In this document: positions 7,504 through 16,458 of the stretch, piece after piece
Layout: each line of letters begins with the position of its first letter
How positions within the stretch are numbered: position 1 is the stretch's first letter
Assembly (NCBI GenBank): GCA_016709545.1
Contig: JADJMO010000025.1
Coordinates: 62,001 to 126,000, forward strand
DNA length: 64,000 bases
Direction of reading: 5' to 3'
Source of the DNA: Myxococcales bacterium
GTDB taxonomy: Bacteria; Myxococcota_A; Polyangia; Polyangiales; JADJMO01
The notes under the pieces: model-generated
Database searches by the model: none
The model's input: the letters and a program-made list of their open reading frames with translations, nothing else
What the model was told of the DNA's origin: nothing
Program-made: the position numbers and the translations under genes

Positions 7504-9264
7504 TCAGTTCTTGCGCGGGCGCGGGACCCCGAACGCCTCGAGCCGCGCGATCAGCGTGCCGCGCGCGATGCCGAGCCGGCGCGCCGCCTGCGTCTGGTTG
7601 CCACCGCAGGCCTCGAGCGCGCCGAGCACGCGTTTGCGCTCCTCCTCGTGCAGCTGCGCCTTCAGGTCGTCCGCGCGCGCGACCGGCGGCTCGGTGGCGC
7701 GCATAGGCCAGCCCGCGCCCATCTTCTCCACGGGCAGGTCGTCCTCGTCGATGACCGACCCGTTGGCGAGCAGCATCGCGCGCTCCATCGCGTTGCGGAG
7801 CTCACGGATGTTGCCCGGCCACGCGTAGCGCTGCACCAGCATCGCCGCGGCCTCGGTGAGCACCGGGGTGGGGCGGCCGCGACGGGCGGCGAGGTCGCGC
7901 AGGAACGCGCGCGCGAGCGGCAGGATCTCGGCCGGCCGGTCGCGCAGCGGCGGGATCGCGAACGTGACCCCGGCGAGCCGGAAGAAGAGGTCGGACCGGA
8001 ACGCGCCGCGCGCGACCTCGGCCTTGAGATCGCGGTTGGTCGCCGCGACGAAGCGCACGTCGATGGCGATCGGCCGCAGTCCGCCGACGCGCCGCACCTG
8101 GCCCTCCTCGAGCGCGCGCAGCAGCTTGGCCTGGAGGGTGGGAGGGAGCTCACCCACCTCGTCGAGGAACACCGTGCCGCCGTGCGCCGTCTCGAGCAGG
8201 CCGGGCTTGGTCTGCGTGGCGCCGGTGAACGCGCCGCGCTCGTGCCCGAAGAGCTCGCTCTCGAGCAACGACTCGGTGAGCGCCGCGCAGTTCAAGCGCA
8301 GGAACGGGCAGGATTTCCGGGGCGAGAGGCCGTGCAGCGCCTCGGCCACCACGTCCTTGCCGACGCCCGTCTCGCCGACCAGCAGCACGCTGATGTCGCT
8401 GTCCGCGACGCGTTCGACCACGCGGTAGAGGCGCTTCATGGCCGCGTCCTCGAGCACCACCACGCGCGGCAGGCGGCCCTCGGGGAGCTCGCCTCGGAGC
8501 GCCTCGCCTGCGCGCGCGAGCAGAGACTCGGGGTCGCGCCCGTCCTCGGGGTAGCGCACCACGACGACGCGCGTGCGCACGCCGAGCGCGGCGAGGCGCA
8601 CCTCGAACAGCGCGGCGATCTCGGCGATCTGGCCTTGATCGGCGTCGACCAGCAGCACCTCCCACTCGTTCGGGCCGTAGGTGCCGAGCACGTCGCACGA
8701 CCGGGTGGCCCGCACGAGCGCGCGCTCGGCGTCGCGCGTGCGCACCGTGCCCTCGAGCGCGATGCGCGCGATCGCGAACGACCCGCGCGAGCGGCGCGCG
8801 CGGGCGCACTCCTTCTCGACGCAGGCCTCGAAGTAGCCGTGGGGGAAGATGGCCCGTGGGCGCTCCACGGGGACGAAGGTCTGCACGACGAGCGAGACGG
8901 CCCCGAGCAGCACGATGGCGCCCGGCTGCAGGCGCTCGCGGCCCAGGATCTGGCGCTCCACGAGCTCGACCGAGGAGCTGTCGGCCGACCCCTCGAGGGG
9001 CTCGCGCACGCGGGTGCTGTTGACGCTGCCGAGATCCTCGATCTCGACGTGCGTGCCGACGTGCAGGATCGCGTGGCGCCGCGAGATCGTCGGGTCGTCG
9101 ATGAGGAGCTCGCAGCCGACGCCGCGACCGACGACCCACATGGCGCCGTGGGGCAGGGGGTGGCTCTCCGGCGGAGCGCCGTCGCGCAGCACGACGATCG
9201 CGCGGCGACCGAGGTGCTCGTGCACCGCCGCGACGTCGACCTCCGCCGTGATCGCCTCGTCCAA
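7504..9264 (-). CDS. sigma-54-dependent regulator: FHA, GGDEF-like, AAA+, HTH
   Basis: About 586 aa if it starts at the TTG at 9264; no ATG or GTG lies well before the FHA domain, so the start is uncertain. Order: FHA domain (about 25-125, with VGRGVGCELLIDDPTISRRH and GSVNSTRV), a middle segment resembling a decayed GGDEF domain (YGPNEWEVLL where GGDEF would be), the AAA+ domain with Walker A GETGVGKD, the sigma-54 contact loop GAFTGA and Walker B TVFLDEVGEL, and a Fis-type HTH ending in RGTLIARLEAFGV. FHA domains bind phosphothreonine, so it probably takes input from a Ser/Thr kinase. It is divergent from the secreted protease gene with a 22-bp palindrome between. Confidence 0.9.
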   Translation of the reverse strand: MDEAITAEVDVAAVHEHLGRRAIVVLRDGAPPESHPLPHGAMWVVGRGVGCELLIDDPTISRRHAILHVGTHVEIEDLGSVNSTRVREPLEGSADSSSVELVERQILGRERLQPGAIVLLGAVSLVVQTFVPVERPRAIFPHGYFEACVEKECARARRSRGSFAIARIALEGTVRTRDAERALVRATRSCDVLGTYGPNEWEVLLVDADQGQIAEIAALFEVRLAALGVRTRVVVVRYPEDGRDPESLLARAGEALRGELPEGRLPRVVVLEDAAMKRLYRVVERVADSDISVLLVGETGVGKDVVAEALHGLSPRKSCPFLRLNCAALTESLLESELFGHERGAFTGATQTKPGLLETAHGGTVFLDEVGELPPTLQAKLLRALEEGQVRRVGGLRPIAIDVRFVAATNRDLKAEVARGAFRSDLFFRLAGVTFAIPPLRDRPAEILPLARAFLRDLAARRGRPTPVLTEAAAMLVQRYAWPGNIRELRNAMERAMLLANGSVIDEDDLPVEKMGAGWPMRATEPPVARADDLKAQLHEEERKRVLGALEACGGNQTQAARRLGIARGTLIARLEAFGVPRPRKN

Positions 9265-9380
9265 GGCGCTCGACTCTAGTCGACGCGCGTGACGAACGAG
9301 TGTGCTCGTGGACGAAGAACGTTCACAGGGCAGCCGTGCGTCGTAGACGATCGTGGCGACGTTCGAGCAAGGTCGAGCGA

Positions 9381-9402
9381 GTTGTTCGATCGATCGAACA
9401 AC
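9381..9402. promoter_or_regulatory. 22-bp perfect palindrome between divergent genes
   Basis: The half site is GTTGTTCGATC followed directly by its reverse complement. It lies between the TTG at 9264 (minus) and the ATG at 9490 (plus). Perfect symmetry of this length is unlikely by chance and fits a dimeric regulator site acting on one or both genes. No T-run follows, so a terminator is less likely. Confidence 0.55.
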
Positions 9403-9489
9403 GGCACGGCGAAAGGAGCACTCGATGCGCAATCGTGCAGTGTGGCTGCGTGTTCCCGGGCTGGCGCGCGGCTTGAAGAACGGAGGGAC

Positions 9490-10440
9490 ATGCACCTCCT
9501 CGACCGTCTCGCCCACGTGACACTGGCCTCGTCTCTCCTCGCGCTCGGCTGCGGCGCCGCCCCCGAACAGGGCCCCGACGAGGAGGGCTCGACCGACACG
9601 ACCTCGCGCATCGTGAACGGCACGCCCGCGACCGGCTACACCGAGGCTGCGCTCGTGCAGATGCTCCAGGGCGGTCGGCAGGTGGCGGTGTGCTCGGGCG
9701 CGGTGATCGCGCCCAAGGTGGTGCTCACCGCGGGGCACTGCGTCGCGGGCTTCGACGGGTGGACCGTGCGCGCGCCCTACGGCGGCAACGTCACCGTGAG
9801 CGCCACCGGTGGCGCGGTCCTCGACTACAAGGCGGGCGGCACGTTCGTCGATCCGAAGGCCCACGACGTCGGTCTGGTCTACCTCTCGAAGGCGATCACG
9901 CTGGGCACCTACCCGACGCTCGCCAAGACGGCGGTGGCCTCGGGCACCAAGGCCGTGAACGTCGGTCGCATCGACAACGGCAAGATCTCGAACACGGCGC
10001 TGTTCGCGGGCGCGGCGGTCGCCGTGAAGCCCGGCGACGCGGTGGGCTTTCCGAACCACTACGTCTCGACCGAGATCATCCAGTCGGGCGACTCGGGCGG
10101 GCCGGTGTTCGTGTCGGGCACGCACACGCTCATCGCGGTGAACTCGGGCGCGGGGGGCGGCACCGAGGTGCTCGCCCGCGTGGACCAGGTGCTCGCGTGG
10201 ATCGACGCCCGCGTCGCCGAGCACGGCGGCTACGCCGGGACCCCGGTACCGACTCCGACGCCGACCCCGACGCCGAGCACGTGTTCGCACGCCCTCTGCA
10301 GCACCGGCCCGAAGCTGGTCGCCGCGTGCGACGCGTGCACCGCCAAGATCTGCGCGGCGGACGCTTACTGCTGCAACACGCGGTGGGACAGCGTGTGCGT
10401 GCAAGAGGTCACCAGCCTCTGCGGCAAGAGCTGTCCCTGA
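9490..10440 (+). CDS. trypsin-like serine protease lipoprotein with Cys-rich tail
   Basis: 316 aa from the ATG at 9490, chosen for the GGAGG site upstream and the lipoprotein signal ending LLALGC21. The chymotrypsin fold is clear: activation-type IVNG at 41-44, His83 (LTAGHC), Asp126 (HDVGLVYL) and Ser202 (GDSGGP). A short linker of Pro-Thr repeats follows, then a 50-residue domain with eight cysteines (CSHALCSTGP to CGKSC) seen at the end of many myxobacterial exported enzymes. Probably a surface or released protease; its N-terminal segment may act as a propeptide. Confidence 0.9.
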   Translation: MHLLDRLAHVTLASSLLALGCGAAPEQGPDEEGSTDTTSRIVNGTPATGYTEAALVQMLQGGRQVAVCSGAVIAPKVVLTAGHCVAGFDGWTVRAPYGGNVTVSATGGAVLDYKAGGTFVDPKAHDVGLVYLSKAITLGTYPTLAKTAVASGTKAVNVGRIDNGKISNTALFAGAAVAVKPGDAVGFPNHYVSTEIIQSGDSGGPVFVSGTHTLIAVNSGAGGGTEVLARVDQVLAWIDARVAEHGGYAGTPVPTPTPTPTPSTCSHALCSTGPKLVAACDACTAKICAADAYCCNTRWDSVCVQEVTSLCGKSCP

Positions 10441-10489
10441 GCGGCTGCGCATCGTTCCGAAGTGTCCTACAAGGACACGTCGAGACCCG

Positions 10490-11767
10490 ATGCGCTTCCT
10501 CCTCGCCGCCCACCCCGCCGTCGGACACACCAACGGGCTGCGCGCGATCGGGCGACGGCTGCTCTCGCGCGGTCACTCCGTCGCGTTCGCGACGACGGTG
10601 ACGAGCCCCCCACGCTGGCTCCCCGTGCCGGGGATCGTGCGCACCGCGGCGGAGATTCCCGGGCAGCTCGTGCGCGACGGCTTCGACCTCGTACCGCTCA
10701 CGACGTCGCTGCGCGCGCTCGCCCACGGCGCGATGATCCCGGTGTCGCGCGGCTATGGCGAGCTCCACCACGCGCTCGGCATGTTCGGCGCCGACATGGT
10801 GGAGCACACCCACGCGCTCGGCGCCGCGATCGACGCGCGGGGGATCGACGTCGTCGTGGCGGATTTCCTGCTGTTCCCGGCGAGCCTGGCGGCCCGGCTG
10901 CGCCGGCGCCCGTTCGCGGCGTTCTACCACTCGGCGTTGCCGTTCCCGGTGCCCGGCCACCCGCCGTTCGGGAGCGACCTCCGCCACGACGCGCCCCGCG
11001 ACGCGGCCTGGGCCGAGGCCGAGCGCGGGTACGCGGGCCTCGTGAAGAGCGTGCAGTCGACCGTCGCACGGGCGTGCCGAGCGCTCGCGCTGCCGGCGCC
11101 TTCGCTCGCGATGCTGGAGCGCCCCTACAGCGACGACTGCAACCTGCTCGCCACGACGCGCGCGCTCGAGCCCGGGCTCCCGGAGATGCCGGCGCACACG
11201 CACTTCGTGGGCCCGTGCCTCGACGGGCGCATCGAGGACGAACGGCACCCGGCCCTCGACGCGCTGCGGTTCGACGGCGTGCGGGTGTACCTCTCGCTCG
11301 GCACGGTGTTCGACACCAACCACCGGGCCTTCGAGGCGATCCTGCGCGGGCTCGATTGCCCCGGCGTGCGGGTGATCGTGAGCGCGGGCTCGTCGTACGA
11401 ACGCCTCTCGCGGGGCCGCGTCTCCTCGAACGCGGTCTACTTCCCGCGCGTGCCCCAGCTCGCGGTGCTGCGCGAGGTGGATCTGATGGTCACGCACGGC
11501 GGCAACAACTCCACGCTTGAGACGCTCGCGGCGGGGCGGCCGATGATCGTGGTGCCGTTCGGCGGCGACCAGCTCGCGAACGCGCGGCGCGTGGAGACGC
11601 TGGGCGCGGGGACCGCGATCCTGCCGCGCGAGCTCCGGCCGGCGACGGTCTCGCGCGCGTTCGAGTCGGCGCGGGCGTGCGCCGCGCGCGCGAAGGAGCT
11701 CGGCGCGTCGCTGCAAGGGGTGGACGGGACCGCGGCCTCGGTCGAGGTGCTGGAGGGGCTCGCGTAG
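10490..11767 (+). CDS. GT1 family (MGT/UGT-like) glycosyltransferase
   Basis: 425 aa. The N-terminal half begins FLLAAHPAVGHTN, like the acceptor domain of GT-B macrolide-type enzymes. The C-terminal donor domain has VYLSLGTVFD and the signature VTHGGNNSTLETLAAGRP followed by GGDQ, where Gly-Gly, Glu and Asp/Gln contact the sugar nucleotide. Such enzymes glycosylate small lipophilic acceptors. It starts 49 bp after the protease gene. The acceptor is unknown. Confidence 0.88.
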   Translation: MRFLLAAHPAVGHTNGLRAIGRRLLSRGHSVAFATTVTSPPRWLPVPGIVRTAAEIPGQLVRDGFDLVPLTTSLRALAHGAMIPVSRGYGELHHALGMFGADMVEHTHALGAAIDARGIDVVVADFLLFPASLAARLRRRPFAAFYHSALPFPVPGHPPFGSDLRHDAPRDAAWAEAERGYAGLVKSVQSTVARACRALALPAPSLAMLERPYSDDCNLLATTRALEPGLPEMPAHTHFVGPCLDGRIEDERHPALDALRFDGVRVYLSLGTVFDTNHRAFEAILRGLDCPGVRVIVSAGSSYERLSRGRVSSNAVYFPRVPQLAVLREVDLMVTHGGNNSTLETLAAGRPMIVVPFGGDQLANARRVETLGAGTAILPRELRPATVSRAFESARACAARAKELGASLQGVDGTAASVEVLEGLA

Positions 11768-11814
11768 CCAGCGCGCCTTCGAGCCCGAGCCTCGCCCTCT
11801 GGCCCCGTCGCGCT

Positions 11815-12402
11815 CTATTCGGCGACCTCGACGGCCGTGCACGCCTGGACGCAGTTCGAGGACTCCTCGACGAACTTGCGGCGCGTGGTGGGCAGGCCGA
11901 CGACGCCGAACGCGCCGAAGGCGCAGCCATGCGCGACCGCTTGCGCGTGGCATGCGTTGAGCTCGATGTCGTACAGGACCGGGTTGTTCGGCATGTCACG
12001 GCAATAGGCGTCCGCGCAGCATTCGTCGTGCTCGGCGCAGCAGTCGGCCACGGGGCAGTCGTACTCGGTGCGCGTGATCTTGCAGCCCTTCTCGAGGCGT
12101 GTCGTGGTCCCGAGCTTCTTGCACCTGGCGCATCCGGCCCCGCACGCGCCGAAGCAACCCATGTCGAAGCCGGGCGTCGGCTTCACCTGGCCCGGACACG
12201 AAGCGTCGCGGCATGCGGCGGGGAGGACGCCGTCCCGCGGCGGCTTCGGAGGCTTCGAGGCGCCCGGGTCGGAAGCCAGCGGAGCTCCCGAGGACTCGTC
12301 GACCGGTACGAGCGCCTGCTCTCCCTGTGACAGCGGATCCGCCGTCGATGCCACGCACCCCGCACCAACGGCCGAGAACGCGACGACGAATGCTAGCTTC
12401 AT
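11815..12402 (-). CDS. Cys-rich lipoprotein with phospholipase A2-like active site
   Basis: 195 aa with a lipoprotein signal (VVAFSAVGAGC). After a Pro/Lys linker the mature part is rich in Cys (over 15). Residues near 120 read DCCAEHDECCADAYC, which fits the phospholipase A2 histidine pattern C-C-x-x-H-x-x-C. A Gly/Cys loop (CFGACGAGC) lies upstream as in the calcium loop, but a clear second active-site Asp motif was not found. It could be a secreted lipase or a disulfide-rich protein that mimics the motif. Confidence 0.55.
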   Translation of the reverse strand: MKLAFVVAFSAVGAGCVASTADPLSQGEQALVPVDESSGAPLASDPGASKPPKPPRDGVLPAACRDASCPGQVKPTPGFDMGCFGACGAGCARCKKLGTTTRLEKGCKITRTEYDCPVADCCAEHDECCADAYCRDMPNNPVLYDIELNACHAQAVAHGCAFGAFGVVGLPTTRRKFVEESSNCVQACTAVEVAE

Positions 12403-12488
12403 GTGGACCTCCTGCCGCGAGTCACAGCAGGAAGCGTTCCCAAGAGATCGGCCCGAGCTCGCGTGCGCTGCGGCCCATCGCCGCGTTC

Positions 12489-12507
12489 GCCGGCAGAATC
12501 TGCCGGC
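12489..12507. promoter_or_regulatory. inverted repeat GCCGGCAGA-A-TCTGCCGGC
   Basis: Perfect 9-bp arms around one base, in the 166-bp gap between the start of the PLA2-like gene and the end of the upstream lipoprotein gene (both minus strand). It could be an operator for the first or a hairpin ending the second; there is no T-run. Confidence 0.45.
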
Positions 12508-12568
12508 AGAAGTCGCTCACCGCCCGTCGTGCCGAGTGACGTTCAACGGACCTGCTCGCACCTGCCCA

Positions 12569-12925
12569 TCACTCGTCGTCGTCGCTGGCCTTCTTGGCCT
12601 TCTTGCCCTTGGCGGTGACCTCCTTGTCCCGTGGGCGGTTCTTGTCGCAGATGGCGATCTCGAAGAACGCGTTGTCGATGCTCGTGGTGGTCTTGATCAT
12701 CTTGGCGGCGCACGCGTAGGCGTCGGGGTCGCGCGCCTTGATCTCTTCCATCACGGTCAGGCACTTGTCCTTCGCGAAGGACTTCCCGGGCTTCTTCAGG
12801 TCCTTGTAGTAGTCCTGCTCGGAGAGCTGGGCCATCTTGTCGCAGGTCTGCTCGGGGGTGGGGGTGCAGCCGGATGCGGCGAGCGCGAAGGCAACCAGGG
12901 CGAGGGAGAGGGCGTGGCGTTCCAT
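12569..12925 (-). CDS. small lipoprotein, unknown function
   Basis: 118 aa from the ATG at 12925. Signal MERHALSLALVAFALAASGC with Cys20 as the lipidated residue. The mature part has four Cys and ends in a Lys- then Asp-rich tail (KGKKAKKASDDDE). No family recognised. Probably helical and periplasmic. Confidence 0.72.
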   Translation of the reverse strand: MERHALSLALVAFALAASGCTPTPEQTCDKMAQLSEQDYYKDLKKPGKSFAKDKCLTVMEEIKARDPDAYACAAKMIKTTTSIDNAFFEIAICDKNRPRDKEVTAKGKKAKKASDDDE

Positions 12926-12993
12926 GTCCCCGAGCATGCGGATCCGGCGCGCGAGCGGCTTTCCGCTCCACGCCAAAGCGTTGTCCGTGGGCG

Positions 12994-13797
12994 TCACGCG
13001 CCGCGGAGGCGACGACGGTATTCGCCGGGGGTCTCCCCGACCAGCCGCCGGAACGCGGCGTTGAGGTGCGACTGGGTGGCGAATCCCGCGTCGAGGGCCA
13101 CCGCGCCGAGCTTGTCGTCGGTGGTCGCGAGCAGGCGCTGGGCCCGCCGCAGCCGCACGAGCTGGGTCTCGGTCTCGAGCGACGTCCCGGCTTCCTTGAG
13201 CCGTCGCTGGAGGGTGCGGAGCGAATGACCGAGGCTCGAGGCCGCCGCTTCGGCCGAGATCTTCGGCGTGTGTTCGAGGACCGCTCGCACCTGCTCGAGC
13301 AGCGGAGGGAGGCGGAGATCGGCGCTCATCGCTTCGAGCGCCAGGACCCGCTCGGTGGACGCCGCGACCGCGAGCCACTCGAGCGCAGACGGGAGGTCGA
13401 CGCAGACCGCACAGGGGATGGCGGGGGCGAGGACCGAGGGGAGGCCGGCGACCATCGAGGCCGAAAGACCCCGATCGGGCCGCACGATGGCCGCCCGGAG
13501 AACGCGGGAGCGCTGTCGCTGACGGGTGGTGCCGTACCAGGACTCGAATTCGGCGAACGCGGCTGCGTCGACGGCGCGCAGGCGGCGCAGGTCGATGACC
13601 GTCGCGTACGGAGGCTGCGGGTGGCGGTGCTCCTCCTCGATCCACGCGATGAGCTGGCTGATGCAGCGCGCGTCCAGCGTCTCACCGAAGGTGACGCCCC
13701 AGAGGGTCGCGTCGAGGCACCAGTAGAGCAAGCCCTCGGTCGCGAGGTAGTGGCCGTGCGGGGCGCGGAAGAAGGCAGACGGGTCGAGCCGCTCCAC
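12994..13797 (-). CDS. AraC family regulator
   Basis: About 267 aa from a GTG at 13797. The C-terminal third is an AraC double HTH: AEAAASSLGHSLRTLQRRLK and, in the second, AVALDAGFATQSHLNAAFRR then LVGETPGEYRR. The N-terminal 160 residues are not the arabinose-binding cupin type and are not recognised. It is the last of three genes running TetR, P450, AraC on the minus strand with gaps of 8 and 29 bp, so it is likely co-transcribed with the P450. Confidence 0.85.
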   Translation of the reverse strand: MERLDPSAFFRAPHGHYLATEGLLYWCLDATLWGVTFGETLDARCISQLIAWIEEEHRHPQPPYATVIDLRRLRAVDAAAFAEFESWYGTTRQRQRSRVLRAAIVRPDRGLSASMVAGLPSVLAPAIPCAVCVDLPSALEWLAVAASTERVLALEAMSADLRLPPLLEQVRAVLEHTPKISAEAAASSLGHSLRTLQRRLKEAGTSLETETQLVRLRRAQRLLATTDDKLGAVALDAGFATQSHLNAAFRRLVGETPGEYRRRLRGA

Positions 13798-13826
13798 GGG
13801 TGCATGTTCGCACGGATCGCAGGAGA

Positions 13827-15164
13827 TCAGAGCGCGGTGATCCGCACGGGGAGGCCATCGGTCGGCTTGCCGATGGGCATGAACTGGAAGGGCATCTCGT
13901 AGCCGTCGGGCACCGACCAGCGGACCTTCTTCAGCATCTGATGGAGCGTCGAGCGGATCTCGAGCTGCCCGAACCGCTTGCCCACACAGAGGTGCCGACC
14001 TCCCCCGAACGGCGCGAAGGCGTAGGGGTGGCTCTTGTGCTCGGCGCGTTCGTTCGAGAATCGCGCGGGGTCGAAGGCGTGCGGCCGCGTCCAGAGCCGT
14101 GGGTCGCGGTGCACCACGGGGGCGCACCCGGTGAGGACGCCTGCAGGAATGCGGTAGCCCGCGAACTCCGTGTCCGCGACGGTCACCCGCGGCATGAACG
14201 GGAGCGGCGGGTGCAGACGGAGGGACTCGTTCATGACCCACGTGTGCTCCTCGAGCTGCTCGAGCTCGTCGAGGGACAGCTCGTCCGGGAGCGCCAGGCT
14301 CCGCTTCCGGAGGCGCTCCTGCCACTCGGGGTGCTTCGCGAGGTGGTAGATGGCGGTGGAGAGCGTGCTCGTGCTGGTGTCGTGGGCGGCCATCATGACG
14401 AAGACCATGTGATGGACGACCTCTTCGTCGGTGAACGCCTCGCCGTCTTCGGACCGGACATGACAGAGCTTGCTGAACAGATCCGGCGTCTCCTGGGCGC
14501 GTTTGTCGCCGAGCAGCTGCCGGAACCGTTCGGCGAGGAACGCCTGTCCCCGGAGGCCCTTGTAGTAAGGGAGCGGCCAGACCGGCACCCGCACGAGGGC
14601 GATCGACGCTTCGACAGCGTCGACGAATGCGCGATTGAGCCGGTCGGCATCCGCGCCGGGCTCTGCACCCATGAAGACGCGCGTGGCGATGTCGAGGGTG
14701 AGCGATTTGACGAACGGGTGGATGTCCGCCGACCGTCGAGTGCGCAGCGACTCTATCCGCCGGCCGATGACGGGGTTCATCTGCGCGACGTAGCCGTCGA
14801 GGTTCGCCCGCGTGAAGGCCTCCTGGAGGATGCGGCGGTGGTAGCGGTGCTGGTCGCCGTCCATCGCGAGGATGGCCCCCGGGAACACGTGATCGAGGAA
14901 GCGCTCCCACCCGAGGCGATTGGAGTAGGCGCCGTCCTTGTTGCGCAGGCCGACCTCGAGGCCGTCCGCGCTCAGGAACGCGAGCACCCTGAGGCCCCCG
15001 AAGATGTGGATCCAGACCAGGTCTCCGTGATCGTCACGGATCTTCTCGAGCGCGCCGACGTTGCCTCGCCGGTAGCCGAGCGCGCGGCCCAGCAAGGGGA
15101 GGGACGGTGCCTTCGGTGCGAAGCGCGCGTCCCTCGATGCGGTGGACGTGGTGGATGCACTCAT
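13827..15164 (-). CDS. cytochrome P450
   Basis: 445 aa from the ATG at 15164. All P450 marks are present: the I-helix AAHDTST (259-265), the ExxR pair Glu313/Arg316 (ESLR), the PERF-like FDPARFSNE, and the heme loop FGGGRHLCVGKRF with Cys393 as thiolate ligand. The sequence style is that of the CYP51/CYP120 clan (sterol, retinoid or terpenoid hydroxylases). The substrate is unknown. The preceding TetR gene ends 8 bp upstream, suggesting expression induced by a small lipophilic ligand. Confidence 0.92.
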   Translation of the reverse strand: MSASTTSTASRDARFAPKAPSLPLLGRALGYRRGNVGALEKIRDDHGDLVWIHIFGGLRVLAFLSADGLEVGLRNKDGAYSNRLGWERFLDHVFPGAILAMDGDQHRYHRRILQEAFTRANLDGYVAQMNPVIGRRIESLRTRRSADIHPFVKSLTLDIATRVFMGAEPGADADRLNRAFVDAVEASIALVRVPVWPLPYYKGLRGQAFLAERFRQLLGDKRAQETPDLFSKLCHVRSEDGEAFTDEEVVHHMVFVMMAAHDTSTSTLSTAIYHLAKHPEWQERLRKRSLALPDELSLDELEQLEEHTWVMNESLRLHPPLPFMPRVTVADTEFAGYRIPAGVLTGCAPVVHRDPRLWTRPHAFDPARFSNERAEHKSHPYAFAPFGGGRHLCVGKRFGQLEIRSTLHQMLKKVRWSVPDGYEMPFQFMPIGKPTDGLPVRITAL

Positions 15165-15172
15165 GGCTGGTT

Positions 15173-15790
15173 TCACGACGTCGACTCGACTTCGAACAGT
15201 GGACGGATCCCTGCGGCGAGAAAGGCCCGCAGGTCGCACCGCGGGGGGGCGAACAGGAGCGAGAGCCCCATGCGAACCATCCACTCCGTCATCACCCCGG
15301 GGTCGCGTCTCGCGACGAATCCCGAATCCATGGCGGCCCCGAGGAACGGCCCGAGCACGTGGGTGAAGCGTTCGAGCACACCGGGGATGTCGTCCCGCAG
15401 GAACCCGGCCACCAGCTCGGGCTCGTCGGCGAGGAGCTTGGCGATCGTCGGGTTGTTGCGGACCTGCTCGATGGCCGACGCGGTCAGCTCGACGATGACC
15501 TCGGCGCCCCGCGCCCCGCTCTCCCGCAGCTCCGCGCCGAGCCGCACCGCGCGATCCATCAGCCGGTGCACCTCCCGGGCGACGAGCGCACGAAAGATGG
15601 CGTCCTTGGCACCGAGGACCCGATAGAGGGTGGTCCGGTTCACCCCGACCTGCCGCGCGATGTCGTGCGGCGACGTGCGGGACCAGCCGTGGCGGCGAAC
15701 GCAGATCTCAACCGCGTCGAGGTAGCGATCGAGCTCCTCCGACGGCCGAGGCGGCAGGCCGAGGTCCAGCGCAACGAGTTCTGCAGGCAT
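15173..15790 (-). CDS. TetR family repressor of the P450 unit
   Basis: 205 aa from the ATG at 15790. N-terminal HTH: TSPHDIARQVGVNRTTLYRV with the usual LYR end of the recognition helix. The C-terminal ligand domain is helical. It leads the TetR-P450-AraC run, and repeats of TGCAAC lie just upstream of its start, which suggests autoregulation. Confidence 0.85.
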   Translation of the reverse strand: MPAELVALDLGLPPRPSEELDRYLDAVEICVRRHGWSRTSPHDIARQVGVNRTTLYRVLGAKDAIFRALVAREVHRLMDRAVRLGAELRESGARGAEVIVELTASAIEQVRNNPTIAKLLADEPELVAGFLRDDIPGVLERFTHVLGPFLGAAMDSGFVARRDPGVMTEWMVRMGLSLLFAPPRCDLRAFLAAGIRPLFEVESTS

Positions 15791-15818
15791 CGCCCGCAGA
15801 ATCCCACGATTCGACGTC

Positions 15819-15858
15819 GCGTGCAACCATGCAACCAAAGTGTTTCGCGGTTGCACGC
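15819..15858. promoter_or_regulatory. operator-like repeats of TGCAAC
   Basis: GCGTGCAAC at 15819-15827 and its reverse complement GTTGCACGC at 15850-15858 form 9-bp inverted arms 22 bp apart; an extra direct TGCAACC lies at 15830-15836. Located 29-68 bp upstream of the TetR start, they suit one or two repressor dimers. Confidence 0.45.
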
Positions 15859-15862
15859 CGCG

Positions 15863-16381
15863 TCACAAGTGAGACAGAGGGATCGGCAGACCGAGCCCGA
15901 TCGTGCCGCGGAAGGTCTCGGGGCCCACGAGGTCCATGCTGAACCCGAGGTCCAGGAAGAAGTAGTCGTTCAGCGGTGCGAGGACGCCGACGCGGGGGCC
16001 GAGGCCGAGACGGGTGACGCCGAGATCCCCCGCGTGGACGTGATCCACGTGGGCACGCAGCTCGACGAAGGGGTGCAGGCAGCCGGGATCCATCAGCACG
16101 GCGACGAAGAGCTCGCCGCTGGCCATGAACGGGTGGCCGCCGCTGGTGTGGCCCACGAGATCGTGGAGGGCGGCGCCCCCTCCGAACCGCAGCGTGGTCA
16201 GTGTCCACCCGACGCGCGCGCCGAGGCCGTGGACGTCGAGCGGTGGGAGCGACGGATCGGACATCGCGAACCGTCCGCGGGTGGCGTGGAGGGAGACGTC
16301 CAGCGTCTCGTCGAGGTGGGCGTGGGCCTCGGTCGAGCCCAGGCACGCGGCGAGCACGGCGGCTGCGACGACGAGGCGCAT
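15863..16381 (-). CDS. exported protein, probable small beta-barrel
   Basis: 172 aa from the ATG at 16381; the signal peptide reads RLVVAAAVLAACLGSTEAHA with AHA cleavage. The mature part alternates hydrophobic and polar residues with many Gly and aromatic ends (GGGAALHDLVGHT, LNDYFFLDLGFSMDLVG), as in outer-membrane barrels. No family recognised. It is divergent from the 16459 gene. Confidence 0.6.
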   Translation of the reverse strand: MRLVVAAAVLAACLGSTEAHAHLDETLDVSLHATRGRFAMSDPSLPPLDVHGLGARVGWTLTTLRFGGGAALHDLVGHTSGGHPFMASGELFVAVLMDPGCLHPFVELRAHVDHVHAGDLGVTRLGLGPRVGVLAPLNDYFFLDLGFSMDLVGPETFRGTIGLGLPIPLSHL

Positions 16382-16458
16382 GACGATGAACGCCTGCGAC
16401 CGGCGCGCCTTACACCCATGCGGCATAGCGCCGGGGCGAAGTGGCATACTTCGCCGCG

